Shown: positions 28,890 through 37,465 of the stretch, in pieces | How positions within the stretch are numbered: position 1 is the stretch's first letter | Layout of the letters: every line of letters begins with the position of its first letter | Position numbers and translations under genes: made by a program | NCBI GenBank assembly: GCA_963721115.1 | Contig: CAVRIA010000014.1 | Coordinates: 62,001 to 126,000, forward strand | Reading direction: 5' to 3' | Source: CAVRIA01 sp963721115 | GTDB lineage: Bacteria > Desulfobacterota > Binatia > HRBIN30 > CADEER01 | Length of the DNA stretch: 64,000 bases | Notes under the pieces: generated by a model | What the model saw: only the letters and a program-made list of their open reading frames with translations | What the model was told of the DNA's origin: nothing | Databases searched by the model: none

Positions 28890-30145
28890 GGGCACCCCCG
28901 CAGGGCGTTGCCGAGCGCCGTGACGATCTCGTCCACCGTGATCTCCTGGTCCCCGTTCGTGTCGCCGGACGGGCAGATCTGCAGCGGCTGCATGCCGAGC
29001 CCGATCGACACGAGGTTGACCAGCTCGGCGATGTCGACCGCTCCGTCTCCGTTGCAGTCGCCCGCGCACGCCCGCAGGACGATGCTGTCCGCCTCGCCGG
29101 CCTCGCCGGCCTGGTGCGCCGCGCGGGCGGCCACCGCGAGCACGGCCTCGGTACCGAGGTCGTTCCGCGTTTCGATCAGCACGCCCGCCACGCCGCCGGA
29201 GCCGATGACTCGCGTGTGTGCCCCGAAGGTTCCGCGCACGCCGGCGTCGAAGAGGACGGGATCGATGGCGGAGAGACCGCGGGCGAGCTGGCCGCTGACG
29301 GTCAGCGGCTTGGTCGACGACAGGCGCTGGTCGAGCTCGTCCGTGACCTCGTAGGTCAGCGTGACCCGGTCCGGCTTCTGGCGCGCGTAGTCGGCGCCGC
29401 AGGGAACGACGACGAGGGTGCTGTGAACCGCCGCGCCACCCGACACCGGCTCGCTCGCCCCCTCCAGAGGATGGGCGAACTCGAGCACCCCGGGACACGC
29501 GGCGTACTCGGGAGCGTCCCCACCGATCGTCAGCGCCGCATCGTCGTCGGCCGCCGGCGTCAGCGCCTCGAAACCGATCGCGTTGTACTCCGCGGCCAGC
29601 GGCTGCCCGCTGGCGCCGCCGCCGACCTCCTCGACGGTGGCGTGTCCGACCAGGACATTGCGCGCCGCCCCGGTCGCGTCGATCCCATCCACCAGGCACC
29701 GCAGGCTGCCGGTCATGGGATCCTCGGGCACCGGCGGCACCGACCCCGCGCCGAGCGGAAGGGCAGTCAGTCCCAGACTCGCCCGCCATCCCAACGGTTG
29801 GCCGGCGGTGAGCGTGAGGCTGAAGCTCGACGCGTGCCACTGCGGAACGCAGAGATCTCCGGAAGAGCAGTCGGCTGCGCTGGAGCAGATCCCTCCCCCA
29901 GTGGCGCAGTGCGAGTTCGCGTTCTCGTAAAAGCACATCAGCGTGACCGGCAGCTGGGCGTTCGTATTCCCGATCTGCACGAAGGTGTCCACCCCTTGCT
30001 GCGAGTCGACGCGGATGTAGGGATAGGTCAGAACCGCGCTCGGCTGGTCGGAGTGCACGGCGGCGGACACGCCCAGTGCCGGCGCGAGGAGCGCCGCCGC
30101 GAGGCCGAAACCGAGCCGGCGGAGATGAGCAGCGCGTGCTTTCAT
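28886..30145 (-). CDS. Secreted protein of the operon's paralogous family, with dockerin-like repeat pair
   Basis: The protein has 419 residues. A signal peptide ends near GVSAA. The mature N-terminus VLTYPYIRVDSQQGVDTFVQ and CFYENANSHC define a family shared with the three genes upstream. Other shared blocks are AEYNAIGFEAL, APEYAACPGVLEFAHPLEG and LVVVPCGADYA. The last ~60 residues contain two calcium-loop repeats, CAGDCNGDGAVDIAELVNL and PSGDTNGDQEITVDEIV, spaced as in type I dockerins and framed by cysteines. It starts at ATG 30145 within an ATGA overlap with the upstream gene and ends in a GTGA overlap with the TPR-barrel gene. A surface-located binding protein is the most economical reading; the ligand is unknown. 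Confidence 0.8.
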   Translation of the reverse strand: MKARAAHLRRLGFGLAAALLAPALGVSAAVHSDQPSAVLTYPYIRVDSQQGVDTFVQIGNTNAQLPVTLMCFYENANSHCATGGGICSSAADCSSGDLCVPQWHASSFSLTLTAGQPLGWRASLGLTALPLGAGSVPPVPEDPMTGSLRCLVDGIDATGAARNVLVGHATVEEVGGGASGQPLAAEYNAIGFEALTPAADDDAALTIGGDAPEYAACPGVLEFAHPLEGASEPVSGGAAVHSTLVVVPCGADYARQKPDRVTLTYEVTDELDQRLSSTKPLTVSGQLARGLSAIDPVLFDAGVRGTFGAHTRVIGSGGVAGVLIETRNDLGTEAVLAVAARAAHQAGEAGEADSIVLRACAGDCNGDGAVDIAELVNLVSIGLGMQPLQICPSGDTNGDQEITVDEIVTALGNALRGCP

Positions 30146-31215
30146 GGCGAACCGAGCTCTCCGGGCAGCGGGCGCAGCGAGAGGGGAGCGAGGGCGGGCG
30201 GCAGGAGGATCTGATCGCCCGTGGCGAAGGCGCCCTCGTGGTGTGCGTTCCACGCCACCGATGTGCTGGCCGAGACCGGCACGGCGGCGGTGTGCAGCTC
30301 GCGCCCGATCAGCAGCACGCCCCCGTTGACAGAACTGACCCGGGTCTGGGCCACCGTCGTGCCCAGCGTGTCGAAGGCGAAGATCGGACCGAGGTCGCTG
30401 AGCGACAGGTCGCTCCAGCCCTGAACCGCCGTGGACGCGGAGAGGCGCTGCTCGAACTCGTTCGTGACCAGGAACTGAACCGTCACCGAGGTCTGCTCCA
30501 GGGTCAAAAAATCCTGCGAGCACGCCAAGACCGCCAGGTCGGTCTGCACGGACGAGTCGGCGCCCAGCACCGGGTCCTCGGCGCCTTCGGCGAAGTGGTT
30601 CAGGATCCAGCTCCGCGGGCAGGCGTCGTACTCCGCCGCCGCGCCGCCCAGATCGAGGACGAGATCGCCGTTCTCGCTCCCCGCGAAGCCCGTCAGGCCG
30701 ATGGCGTCGTACTGGGCGATGCCGCTGCCGCCGACGTCACTCAGGGTGGCATGGCCGATCAGGGTGTTGGCCGCGAGTGGCACTCCGGTGATGTCGACCT
30801 GCACGCAGATCAGAAACCCGTGGAATCCGTCGAGCACGGGTGGCACGAGGCCGGGGTCGATGCCGGTCACGCCGTCGCTCGCATCGAGCGCGCGCCCGCG
30901 CGACACCACCCAGTGGGTCGACTGCTGCGCGGTCAGGAAGAGATCGAAGTCCGTCTGCTGCCACGACGTGCCGTCGACGTAGATGCAACGGGCATCGACC
31001 ACCTGGTTGGACGTGTTGGCGATCTCGACCACCGTGTCGGTCTCCGCGAAGCGCACGTCCGGAAACACCAGCAGGCTGCCGGACCGGTCCGCCGCCGGCT
31101 GGGCCGCCGCCGCGGCGCCGACGAGAAGCAGAAGGGCGGCGAGGGCGAATCCGCGTTCCGCCCGGTAGGTCGCTCTGCGCGCCGGCGCCGACCTGGTCTC
31201 TTGCACTCTTCTCAT
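30142..31215 (-). CDS. Secreted protein of the operon's paralogous family
   Basis: The protein has 357 residues and a signal peptide (GFALAALLLLVGAAAAAQ). It shares with its neighbours SLLVFPDVRFAETDTVVEIAN, RCIYVDG, HWVVSRGRALD, GIDPGLVPPVLDGFHG, LIGHATLSDVGG, AQYDAIGLTG, AAEYDACPRSWILNHFAEGAED, FLVTNEFEQRLSAS and a C-terminal HHEGAFATGDQILLPP. No enzymatic motif is visible; conserved cysteines probably make disulfides. There is no dockerin segment. The ATGA overlaps at both ends show tight coupling with the genes on either side. The family is not one I can name; conserved sequence spread over the whole length suggests one beta-rich fold. Confidence 0.82.
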   Translation of the reverse strand: MRRVQETRSAPARRATYRAERGFALAALLLLVGAAAAAQPAADRSGSLLVFPDVRFAETDTVVEIANTSNQVVDARCIYVDGTSWQQTDFDLFLTAQQSTHWVVSRGRALDASDGVTGIDPGLVPPVLDGFHGFLICVQVDITGVPLAANTLIGHATLSDVGGSGIAQYDAIGLTGFAGSENGDLVLDLGGAAAEYDACPRSWILNHFAEGAEDPVLGADSSVQTDLAVLACSQDFLTLEQTSVTVQFLVTNEFEQRLSASTAVQGWSDLSLSDLGPIFAFDTLGTTVAQTRVSSVNGGVLLIGRELHTAAVPVSASTSVAWNAHHEGAFATGDQILLPPALAPLSLRPLPGELGSP

Positions 31216-31293
31216 TGCGTCACGAACACGATCTGGTCGGATTGAAAGCGCTGGCCCTGACCGTACGAGCCGTAAACCGCGTGGCCGAGCCGG

Positions 31294-32259
31294 CTATCCC
31301 GACTCCTGGCTCTCGATCGGCAGGACGAGCAATCCGGTATCCAGGGACAGGATTCTCGTCTGACCGGTCAGGGTCCCCTGTACCCCGACGTCGAAGAGAA
31401 ACGGGTGGATCTGGCGCAGGGATGCCACCTGCTGCGCCGTGATCCTCTCGGCCGTGCCCAGGCGCTGGCCGAACTCGTTGAGGACGTTCAAGTGCACCAC
31501 GGTCGTGGCGGGCACCCCCGTCGCGTAGTCGGCGCTGCACGGCAGCAGCACCAGCGTCGTGTCGATCACGTCGTTGCGCGCCGCCGGCTCCACCGCGCCG
31601 CTGAAGAAATGATCCACCGTGTTCACGTTCGGGCATCCGGCGTACTCGGCGCCGAGATCGAGCACGTTGTCGCCGTTGTCGCTGCCCAGCAGTGGAAACC
31701 CGGCCGCATCGTACTTGGCGACGTCGACGAACTCGGGCGATGTGTTCTGGACGCGCGTGACGCTGGCGGTTCCCTCCAGGGCATTCTCGGCGCCCATCGG
31801 AGCGCCCAGCGCCAGGCAGCGCAGACTTCCCAACAGGGGATGCTCCGGAGCTCCGGGAATGGTCCCCATTCCCCCGAGGACGTCCGTCCCCACGCTCAAC
31901 GGCCACTCGACCGAACGGCCGCCGGTGAGCTGGAAGGTGAAGTCGATGAACTGCCAGCCGGGAACGCACGGCACCCCGCTGGCGCAGTCGTCGGCTGTCG
32001 TGCACACGGCGCCGGCGGCGCCCCCGCAGTGCGCGTTCGAGTCCTCCAGGAAGCAGAGGACGTCGACCGGCGAATCGGAGGCGTTGGCCAGCCGCACCAC
32101 CGTGTCGAGGCCAATACTCGTGTCGGTCGCGACGTACGGGTAGACGATCAGGGCCGCCGCCTGATCGGACGCGACCTGCGCGCCGCAACGGCCGGCGCCG
32201 AGCGGCACCAGGGCCACCGCCAGAATCCCGTACATCCACGTCCGTCGTTTCATCCGCAT
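31294..32259 (-). CDS. Secreted protein of the operon's paralogous family, C-terminus displaced by a frameshift
   Basis: The open frame encodes 321 residues from ATG 32259: a signal peptide (MYGILAVALVPLGAGRCGA), ALIVYPYVATDTSIGLDTVVRLAN, CFLEDSNAHC, AKYDAAGFPLLG, GAEYAGCPNVNTVDHFFSGAVE and VVHLNVLNEFGQRLG. It stops at 31294. In another frame the DNA continues with HAVYGSYGQGQRFQSDQIVF and a TGA at 31212-31214. This is the C-terminal H...G....DQI-type ending of the paralogues and gives the same ATGA overlap with the next gene that every other junction in this operon has. The original gene was therefore almost certainly 31212-32259 (348 residues), with one extra base near 31294-31297. Function as for its paralogues: exported, unknown ligand. 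Confidence 0.78.
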   Translation of the reverse strand: MRMKRRTWMYGILAVALVPLGAGRCGAQVASDQAAALIVYPYVATDTSIGLDTVVRLANASDSPVDVLCFLEDSNAHCGGAAGAVCTTADDCASGVPCVPGWQFIDFTFQLTGGRSVEWPLSVGTDVLGGMGTIPGAPEHPLLGSLRCLALGAPMGAENALEGTASVTRVQNTSPEFVDVAKYDAAGFPLLGSDNGDNVLDLGAEYAGCPNVNTVDHFFSGAVEPAARNDVIDTTLVLLPCSADYATGVPATTVVHLNVLNEFGQRLGTAERITAQQVASLRQIHPFLFDVGVQGTLTGQTRILSLDTGLLVLPIESQESG

Positions 32260-32266
32260 CTCGCCG

Positions 32267-33325
32267 TTACGGCGCCGGCAGCTCGATCGAGTCGCCCGGC
32301 AGCGCTCCTTGGTGATGGAGGTTGGAAGCCGCCGCGCCGATGACGCCCGACGGCGGATTGAGCTCGACGACCTCCTCGCCGACGACGATCACCCCGCCAC
32401 CCTGGGTGGAGGTGATCCGGGTGCGCACCGCGCCCTCGCCGAGGAAGTCGGACAGAAAGCGAGCGTCCACATCCGCCAGCGACAGCTCGGCCCAGCAGGT
32501 CACGTCGACCGACGCGGTGAACGACTCGCCGAGCTCGCCGGTCGCCAGGAGCTGCAGCGACACCGTTGCGGGGAGCACCTGAGCCAGGTTCTGCGTGCAG
32601 GGAACGATGGTCACGAACGTCGAGGTCGTGCCACCGCCCACGACGGGATCGAGGGCTCCCTCGGCGCGGTGATCGAGAACCCACTCCTGCGGGCAGGCGT
32701 CGTACTCGGAGCCGAGGTCCAGGGTCGGGTCGCCATTGCCGAAAGCGGTCCCGCGCAGACCGATGGCGTTGTACGCGGTCACGTCGCCGCTGCCCAGGTC
32801 CTTCAGCGTCGCCTCGCCGCGCAGGTGGTTGCCGGACAGGGGCGATCCCGAGGCGTCGACCTCGATGCAGACGAGCTCGCCGCGAAACATCTGCGGGGCC
32901 GGCGGCACCGTGCCGGGATCGATTCCGGCCCCGTCGCAGTCGCCGTCGTCGGGCGTGCACAACGGATCGTTCGGATCGTTCGCTCGACCGCGCGAGACCA
33001 CCCAGTGCGTCGGCTGCTGGCGCGCCAGGGAGAGATCGAAGGCGAGCTGGCCGCACTGCCCGCCGGCGCCGTTCACATAGAAGCAGAGGGCGTGGACCAT
33101 CGAGTTGCCGCCGTTGGTCAGCTGCACGACCGTATCGCGCTGCCCGTCGGCGATGACCTCCGGAAAGACCAGAATCGACGCCTGCGCATCGACGGTCGGC
33201 TGCGCGGCGGCCGCTCCGCACGAGACGGCACATGCCAGCAGCGAGGCGCCCAGCCGCATCAGGACGGAAAGCGTTCCCCGAGCCGCGCGGGGCGACGCCA
33301 TGTGGCCACACGCCTCGCGCATCAT
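32267..33325 (-). CDS. Secreted protein of the operon's paralogous family
   Basis: The protein has 352 residues. The signal peptide (LMRLGASLLACAVSCGAAAAQ) is preceded by a basic stretch, so the true start could be an internal GTG or ATG; ATG 33325 overlaps the upstream stop (ATGA). The mature protein contains SILVFPEVIADGQRDTVVQLTN, CFYVNGAGGQCG, THWVVSRGRANDPND, GIDPGTVPPAPQMFRGELVCIE, VTAYNAIGLRG, GSEYDACPQEWVLDHRAEGALD and a C-terminal HHQGALPGDSIELPAP. It differs from the dockerin-bearing member by lacking the calcium-loop repeats. Cysteine positions around CFY..C are kept in all four paralogues. No homologue of known function is recognised. Confidence 0.82.
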   Translation of the reverse strand: MMREACGHMASPRAARGTLSVLMRLGASLLACAVSCGAAAAQPTVDAQASILVFPEVIADGQRDTVVQLTNGGNSMVHALCFYVNGAGGQCGQLAFDLSLARQQPTHWVVSRGRANDPNDPLCTPDDGDCDGAGIDPGTVPPAPQMFRGELVCIEVDASGSPLSGNHLRGEATLKDLGSGDVTAYNAIGLRGTAFGNGDPTLDLGSEYDACPQEWVLDHRAEGALDPVVGGGTTSTFVTIVPCTQNLAQVLPATVSLQLLATGELGESFTASVDVTCWAELSLADVDARFLSDFLGEGAVRTRITSTQGGGVIVVGEEVVELNPPSGVIGAAASNLHHQGALPGDSIELPAP

Positions 33326-35935
33326 GGCAGCACCGTGATGCGCGCCGCCGTGCAAGCAGCTTCCGGAGCCGGCACGGGCGCCGGCGGCGGCGGGCTGTAG
33401 CGGGCCAGGTCGCACGGCAGGTCCGAGGTCCCCGGCGCCGCGTTCGCCGCAACCTCGACGTTGCAGCTGTAGAGCACCGAGCCGTCCGGAATCGGCTCGG
33501 TGTCGTCGACGGCGAAGACGATGGCGCGCACGCCGAGGCAGTCCGTCGCGGCGCAGCCGTCGGGAAAGAAAGCCGCGCTCAGCGACTTGCCGATGGCCGC
33601 ATCGACCGCGCAATCCGGGTCCCCGTTCGGGCCCGCGGCGATGCGCAGGTCGGAGGTGAAGACGACGTCGTTCTGCGTACCGACGACATCCGTTCCGATC
33701 GCCGACAGGGTGACGTCGATGCTCGCGACCTGACCCGCCGCGGCGCTGTCCGTCCCGAGCGCAATCGTCACCCGCGGGAACGAATCCACCGTCACGGCGA
33801 GCGGCGACGAGCCGACCACGACGGCGTCGGGTGCGAAGGCCTGCGCCGCGACATCGAAGACGGCGACCGTGCTGCCGCGCGCCTCGGGCGGATCGGGCGC
33901 TCCGGCGACGGTGACATAGGCACGCATCCCGTCGCGTGTGGCCGCCACCGCCGAAGGCAGACAGCCGCTGAGCGGGCAAAAGGCAGGTGGAATGTCCACC
34001 GAGACGAGGACGGAGGCGCCGGCGACGTCGATGAGGGACACGCTGTCGTTCCCCTCGTTGCTCACGACGGCGCGCAGGCCGTTCGCCGTCGCGGCGAAGG
34101 CGACGTCGTCGGGTCGCGCCCCCGCGCTCAGCGGGATGGTCGTGCGCACCGCGTCGTCGGTCGTGTCGATGACGGTGACGGTATCGGCGTCGGCGTTCGC
34201 CACCAGAAGTGAGGTTCCGTCCGGGGTGATCGCCAGGCCTTGCGGACCGCAGCCGATGCCGGGACAGCGAAGGTCGATCGTCTCGATGACCGCGCTCTCC
34301 GGGAGGACCACGGCGAGGGTCGTCTCGATGACGGAGAGCGTCGTCCCGGGCGCCTGGTCGGTGCCGCTGTTGGCGACGTAGGCAACGCTGCCGTCGCGCG
34401 CGATGGCGACGTGCGTCGGAGCGCAGCCGCCGCTCGGGCAGTCCGGCAGATCGATCACGGACACCACCTGCCTGGAGGACGTGTCGACGACGATCACCTG
34501 GTCCGAGGCGCGCGCGGCGACGAACGCCAGAGAGCCGTCCGGGGTGATCGCGATACCGGTCGGCGCGCACCCGCCTTCACCGGAGGCGGGCATCGGGCAA
34601 CCGGGAATGGCGATCGCCGGGGGGACGACGGCGCGCCCCGCCACGTCGATCACGGCGATGTCGTCGGAGACGGCATTGGCGACCAGCAGGGTCTGACGGT
34701 CCGCCGTCAGGGCCAACCCGGAAGGCGCGGTGCCGACGTCTTCGACCGTGTCGACGACAGTGTCCGTATTCGCGTCGACCACCGACACGCTGTCCGAGTC
34801 CGCGTTGGCAACGAACGCCAACACCGGGACTCTCTCGGTCGGCGTCGCGCTGGGCGTCGCGGTCGGCGTCGCCGTGGAGCGTCGCGGTCGGCGTCGCCGT
34901 GGAGGTCGCGGTCGGGGTGGCGGTCGGGGTGCCACTGGGAGGAACGGTGGGCGTCGCTTCCTGTGTCGGCGTCGCCGTCACAGTCGCCGTAGCCACCGGC
35001 GTATCCGTCGGCGTGGCGGTCGCCGTTCCCGCCGTCGGGGTCGGGCCGCCCGGAAGCGCGTCGAAGTCGTACTCCACATCGAGCTGGCGCGGCGGAGAGT
35101 CGAAGTTGCGGCTGCGCACGCGCACCCGGTTGGCTCCCTCGTCCAGAAACGACGGCGCGGCGCGAACGCGATAGCCGGTCGCGCCGAGCTGGCCGCTGCA
35201 GGTCTCGGGAGTGGAACAGGCCGTCAGCTCGAGAGCCAGGCTCTCGCCCGGCGCCGGAGATACGACGTCGACCAGGATCGATTGCGGATCGACTCCGGTC
35301 ACCGCGTCGGCGACCGTGAACGAGACGGCCACCGGATTCGTCCCCGAGCCGTCCGGAGCGGGATCGATGCTGCCGGGGACGAGGAAGGGCACGGCGGGGA
35401 TCTCGACGTCGCTCACGACGGTCTGCGAGCCGCCGGGGATCTCCACGCTCACCGGGTCGCTCAGAAAGCTCGGCGTGCCGAAGCCCTGGTCGCAGTGCCG
35501 CCCGACGCGGGGCTGGGTCGGACAGAGGTCGAAGCCGGCCGGTCCGGGCGCCAGCGCGCTCGGGAATCCGGCGATCGTGACGCTGGCCGGGCCGCTCGCC
35601 AGAGGGCCCAGGACGACCCGCCGCACCGGCGAGTCGTGGCTCGCGATCGGCGTCGACTCCGCGGCGTCGCGATCGATGGCGATGCAGCAGCGCAGCGTCT
35701 CCGACTCGAAGACGATGCGCACCGCTTCGACCGCCAGCGGCAACTGCTCCGGGAACTGCGCTCGCTCTCCCCGCCCGGACAATGCGTTCGGCGCGTTCAC
35801 CGGTGCCTGCTGCCAGTGCGCCCGCAACCCCAGTCCACCCGTGGCAGTAGAACCCCCCGTCGACCCACCGCCGCACCCGCTGAGAACGTACGCGCTGCAG
35901 AGAGCCACGGGCAAAAGTAGGCGAGAAGCGCTCAT
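33322..35935 (-). pseudogene. Lipoprotein with Thr-Pro linker, YVTN beta-propeller and cohesin-like domain, one-base frameshift
   Basis: ATG 35935 opens a lipoprotein signal with lipobox LSGC (Cys21). Residues ~25-330 are a beta-rich region (TIAGFPSALAPGPAGFDLC, ITGVDPQSI-like Ig blocks). A PTATPT linker follows. At about 34880 one extra base (gccgtggagcgtcgcgg against the neighbouring repeat gccgtggaggtcgcgg) shifts the frame. The sequence then continues as a seven-bladed YVTN-type propeller (VLAFVANADSDSVSVVDANT, GLALTADRQTLLVANAVSDD, GIAITPDGSLAFVAARASDQ and so on). The C-terminal ~130 residues (VTIALGTDSAAAGQVASIDV, GTQNDVVFTSDL, GSVLYSCNVEVAANAAPGTS) resemble a cohesin domain. The restored product would have about 870 residues. 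It is the first gene of the envelope operon, and its stop overlaps the next start (ATGA). An indel in repeat DNA could be a phase-variable switch or a sequencing error. Confidence 0.75.
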
Positions 35936-36080
35936 CCGGTTTCGATCTGCGGCGCTGTCTATCGAGTTGCTTCGGCGGTTGTCAAGGCACAAGGACGCGC
36001 TCCGCGCGGGCGAGCCATTTGGCTTGCACAATGAAGCTCGGCGGGAGCCTCGCCCTCCCATTTGGATCGGCCCGTCCGTA

Positions 36081-36213
36081 AGCCCGTTGAAAAAGCCCGG
36101 ACGCCCTTCGACAAGCTCAGGACGAGCGGAAAGAGTCGTTGTGAATCAAGGAGGGGATCCGCTCATGCTGAGCTTGTCGAAGCATGGCATGGGGTGGGGT
36201 TTTTCAACGGGCT
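36081..36213 (-). repeat. Nested palindromic repeat, copy 2 (inverted relative to 17090-17216)
   Basis: Outer arms agcccgttgaaaaagccc and tttttcaacgggct surround ttcgacaagctcaggacgag and the matching ctgagcttgtcgaag. Read on the minus strand it aligns end to end with the copy at 17090. It lies between the start of the lipoprotein gene (35935) and the stop of the HgcAB-like gene (36238), so it sits between two operons on the same strand. The ~300-base gap holds nothing else recognised. Confidence 0.8.
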
Positions 36214-36237
36214 GGTAAGCCCGATTGTGAGACGCTG

Positions 36238-37341
36238 CTAGCCGCTCGCGGTGTTTGGCGGCGCGGCGCGGCGGCCGAGCAGGTTGAGCTTGTAGCGGCG
36301 CACGTGCTCGGGCTCGACGCGGCGCCCCTCCGGGGTCTCGAAGGCCAGCGCGTCCTGCGGGCACTGCACGACGCAGGCGCCGCAGCGGATGCAGCGTTCG
36401 CCGTGCGAGATCTCCACCTTGTGAATCTCCGTCCGTTTCTCGAAGCAGGCCTCCGGACAGACCGCCCAGCAGTTGTACGCGCCGCTGCAACGCTCGAGGT
36501 CGAGCGCGACGCGGAACTCCTTCTCCTCGAACAGACCGCTCGCCTGGGTGGGGCTCGAGCCGGCGAAGTCGAAGGTCAGCAGGCCGACGGCGGCACAGGC
36601 GCCGAGCCCCCATCCCGTCAGGCTGCCGGTGGTCAGCGCGCCGCCGGCCGCCAGGACGGCCGCTGCGCCGGCGATCCCGGCCGCGGCGCACGCCGCCTGC
36701 CGCGCCCGCTCGCCGAGCGGCAGGCGGTCGTAGAGGAGGAACACGGCCACCGCCAGCCCCCACACCAGCGCCCACACGCCCGCCGCGTGACGCCACGCCA
36801 CCGCGGTGCCGACGAGCGAGATCGGCGTCGCCCAGGCCGCCGCCATCTCGAGCCGCTCGCGCAACCCGAAACGCACGTGCCGCATGGCGTCGGTCTTGTG
36901 CTTGCCGGCGGCGAGATAGGCGGGGACGTCGGCCGCGTCGGCCGGGCCGAAGCGTACGATCCAGCCACTGCGCCGCCGCACCTCCTTGCCCTCGACGCCG
37001 GTGGCCGCGAGTTGCGGGAGGATGACCTCGCGGTGCGCGACGCGTTCCTCCAGCCCCGCCAGCTTCAGCGCCGTGACGACCTGGTGGGTGGTCAGATGCC
37101 CGCCCGACGAGGCGCACCAGACGTTCACGCCGTGCGACGGCGCCACGACCAGATAGCCGTCGATGCCGCGCAGCGCCCGCAGGACGCGGCGCACGGTGAG
37201 GTCGTAGTTGCCGGTCAGAAAGACCGGGCTCATGCGGTCCGGGGATCCGAGAACGCGCACGCCCGTGCGGGTCGGGAACGGCACCATGCGGAAGGCCGTC
37301 TCCAAGATTTCGCTCGTCACGTCTGCGAGGGACAGGCTCAT
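36238..37341 (-). CDS. HgcA-HgcB-like corrinoid/ferredoxin fusion protein
   Basis: The protein has 367 residues. Residues 1-160 match the corrinoid-binding domain of the mercury-methylation protein HgcA: FLTGNYDLTVRRVLRAL, GVNVWCASSGGHLTTHQV, ILPQLAATGVEGKEVRRRSG, VRFGPADAADVPAYL and MRHVRFGLRERLE. Cys76 aligns with the cobalt-ligating Cys of the cap helix. Membrane segments lie at ~170-204 and ~215-260. The C-terminal 90 residues are ferredoxin-like as in HgcB: an atypical first cluster (C285, C291, C295, C299) and a classic CxxCxxCxxxCP (C317, C320, C323, C327). The cap helix reads NVWCASSG instead of the N(V/I)WCA(A/G)GK of proven methylators, so mercury methylation should not be assumed; corrinoid-dependent methyl transfer is the safer statement. 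A 78-base repeat element lies directly before ATG 37341 and supplies its ribosome-binding sequence. Confidence 0.82.
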   Translation of the reverse strand: MSLSLADVTSEILETAFRMVPFPTRTGVRVLGSPDRMSPVFLTGNYDLTVRRVLRALRGIDGYLVVAPSHGVNVWCASSGGHLTTHQVVTALKLAGLEERVAHREVILPQLAATGVEGKEVRRRSGWIVRFGPADAADVPAYLAAGKHKTDAMRHVRFGLRERLEMAAAWATPISLVGTAVAWRHAAGVWALVWGLAVAVFLLYDRLPLGERARQAACAAAGIAGAAAVLAAGGALTTGSLTGWGLGACAAVGLLTFDFAGSSPTQASGLFEEKEFRVALDLERCSGAYNCWAVCPEACFEKRTEIHKVEISHGERCIRCGACVVQCPQDALAFETPEGRRVEPEHVRRYKLNLLGRRAAPPNTASG

Positions 37342-37347
37342 CTCTTT

Positions 37348-37424
37348 CCCTTTGGAAATTCGCCCCCGTGCGCGCTGCGCGCTCCGATGGGCTCGGCCCC
37401 GCGAGCCGAGCCCGCGGGGCCTCC
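37348..37424 (-). repeat. 78-base leader repeat, single copy in front of the HgcAB-like gene
   Basis: On the minus strand it runs gaggccccgcgggctcggct to ggggcgaatttccaaaggga and ends about six bases before ATG 37341. The core contains ccgagcccatcggagcgcgc and the self-complementary gcgcgcagcgcgc. Other copies are at 47410-47643 and 58452-58590, each also facing a start codon. Confidence 0.8.
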
Positions 37425-37465
37425 TCGTCCCTCTTCCACGCGTCTTCGGCTGTGCGAAGCCATGA

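Noticed and set aside
36238..37341. Calling this gene a proven mercury methylator
   Set aside because: The cap-helix motif deviates from the signature of confirmed HgcA proteins and the first iron-sulfur cluster is atypical.
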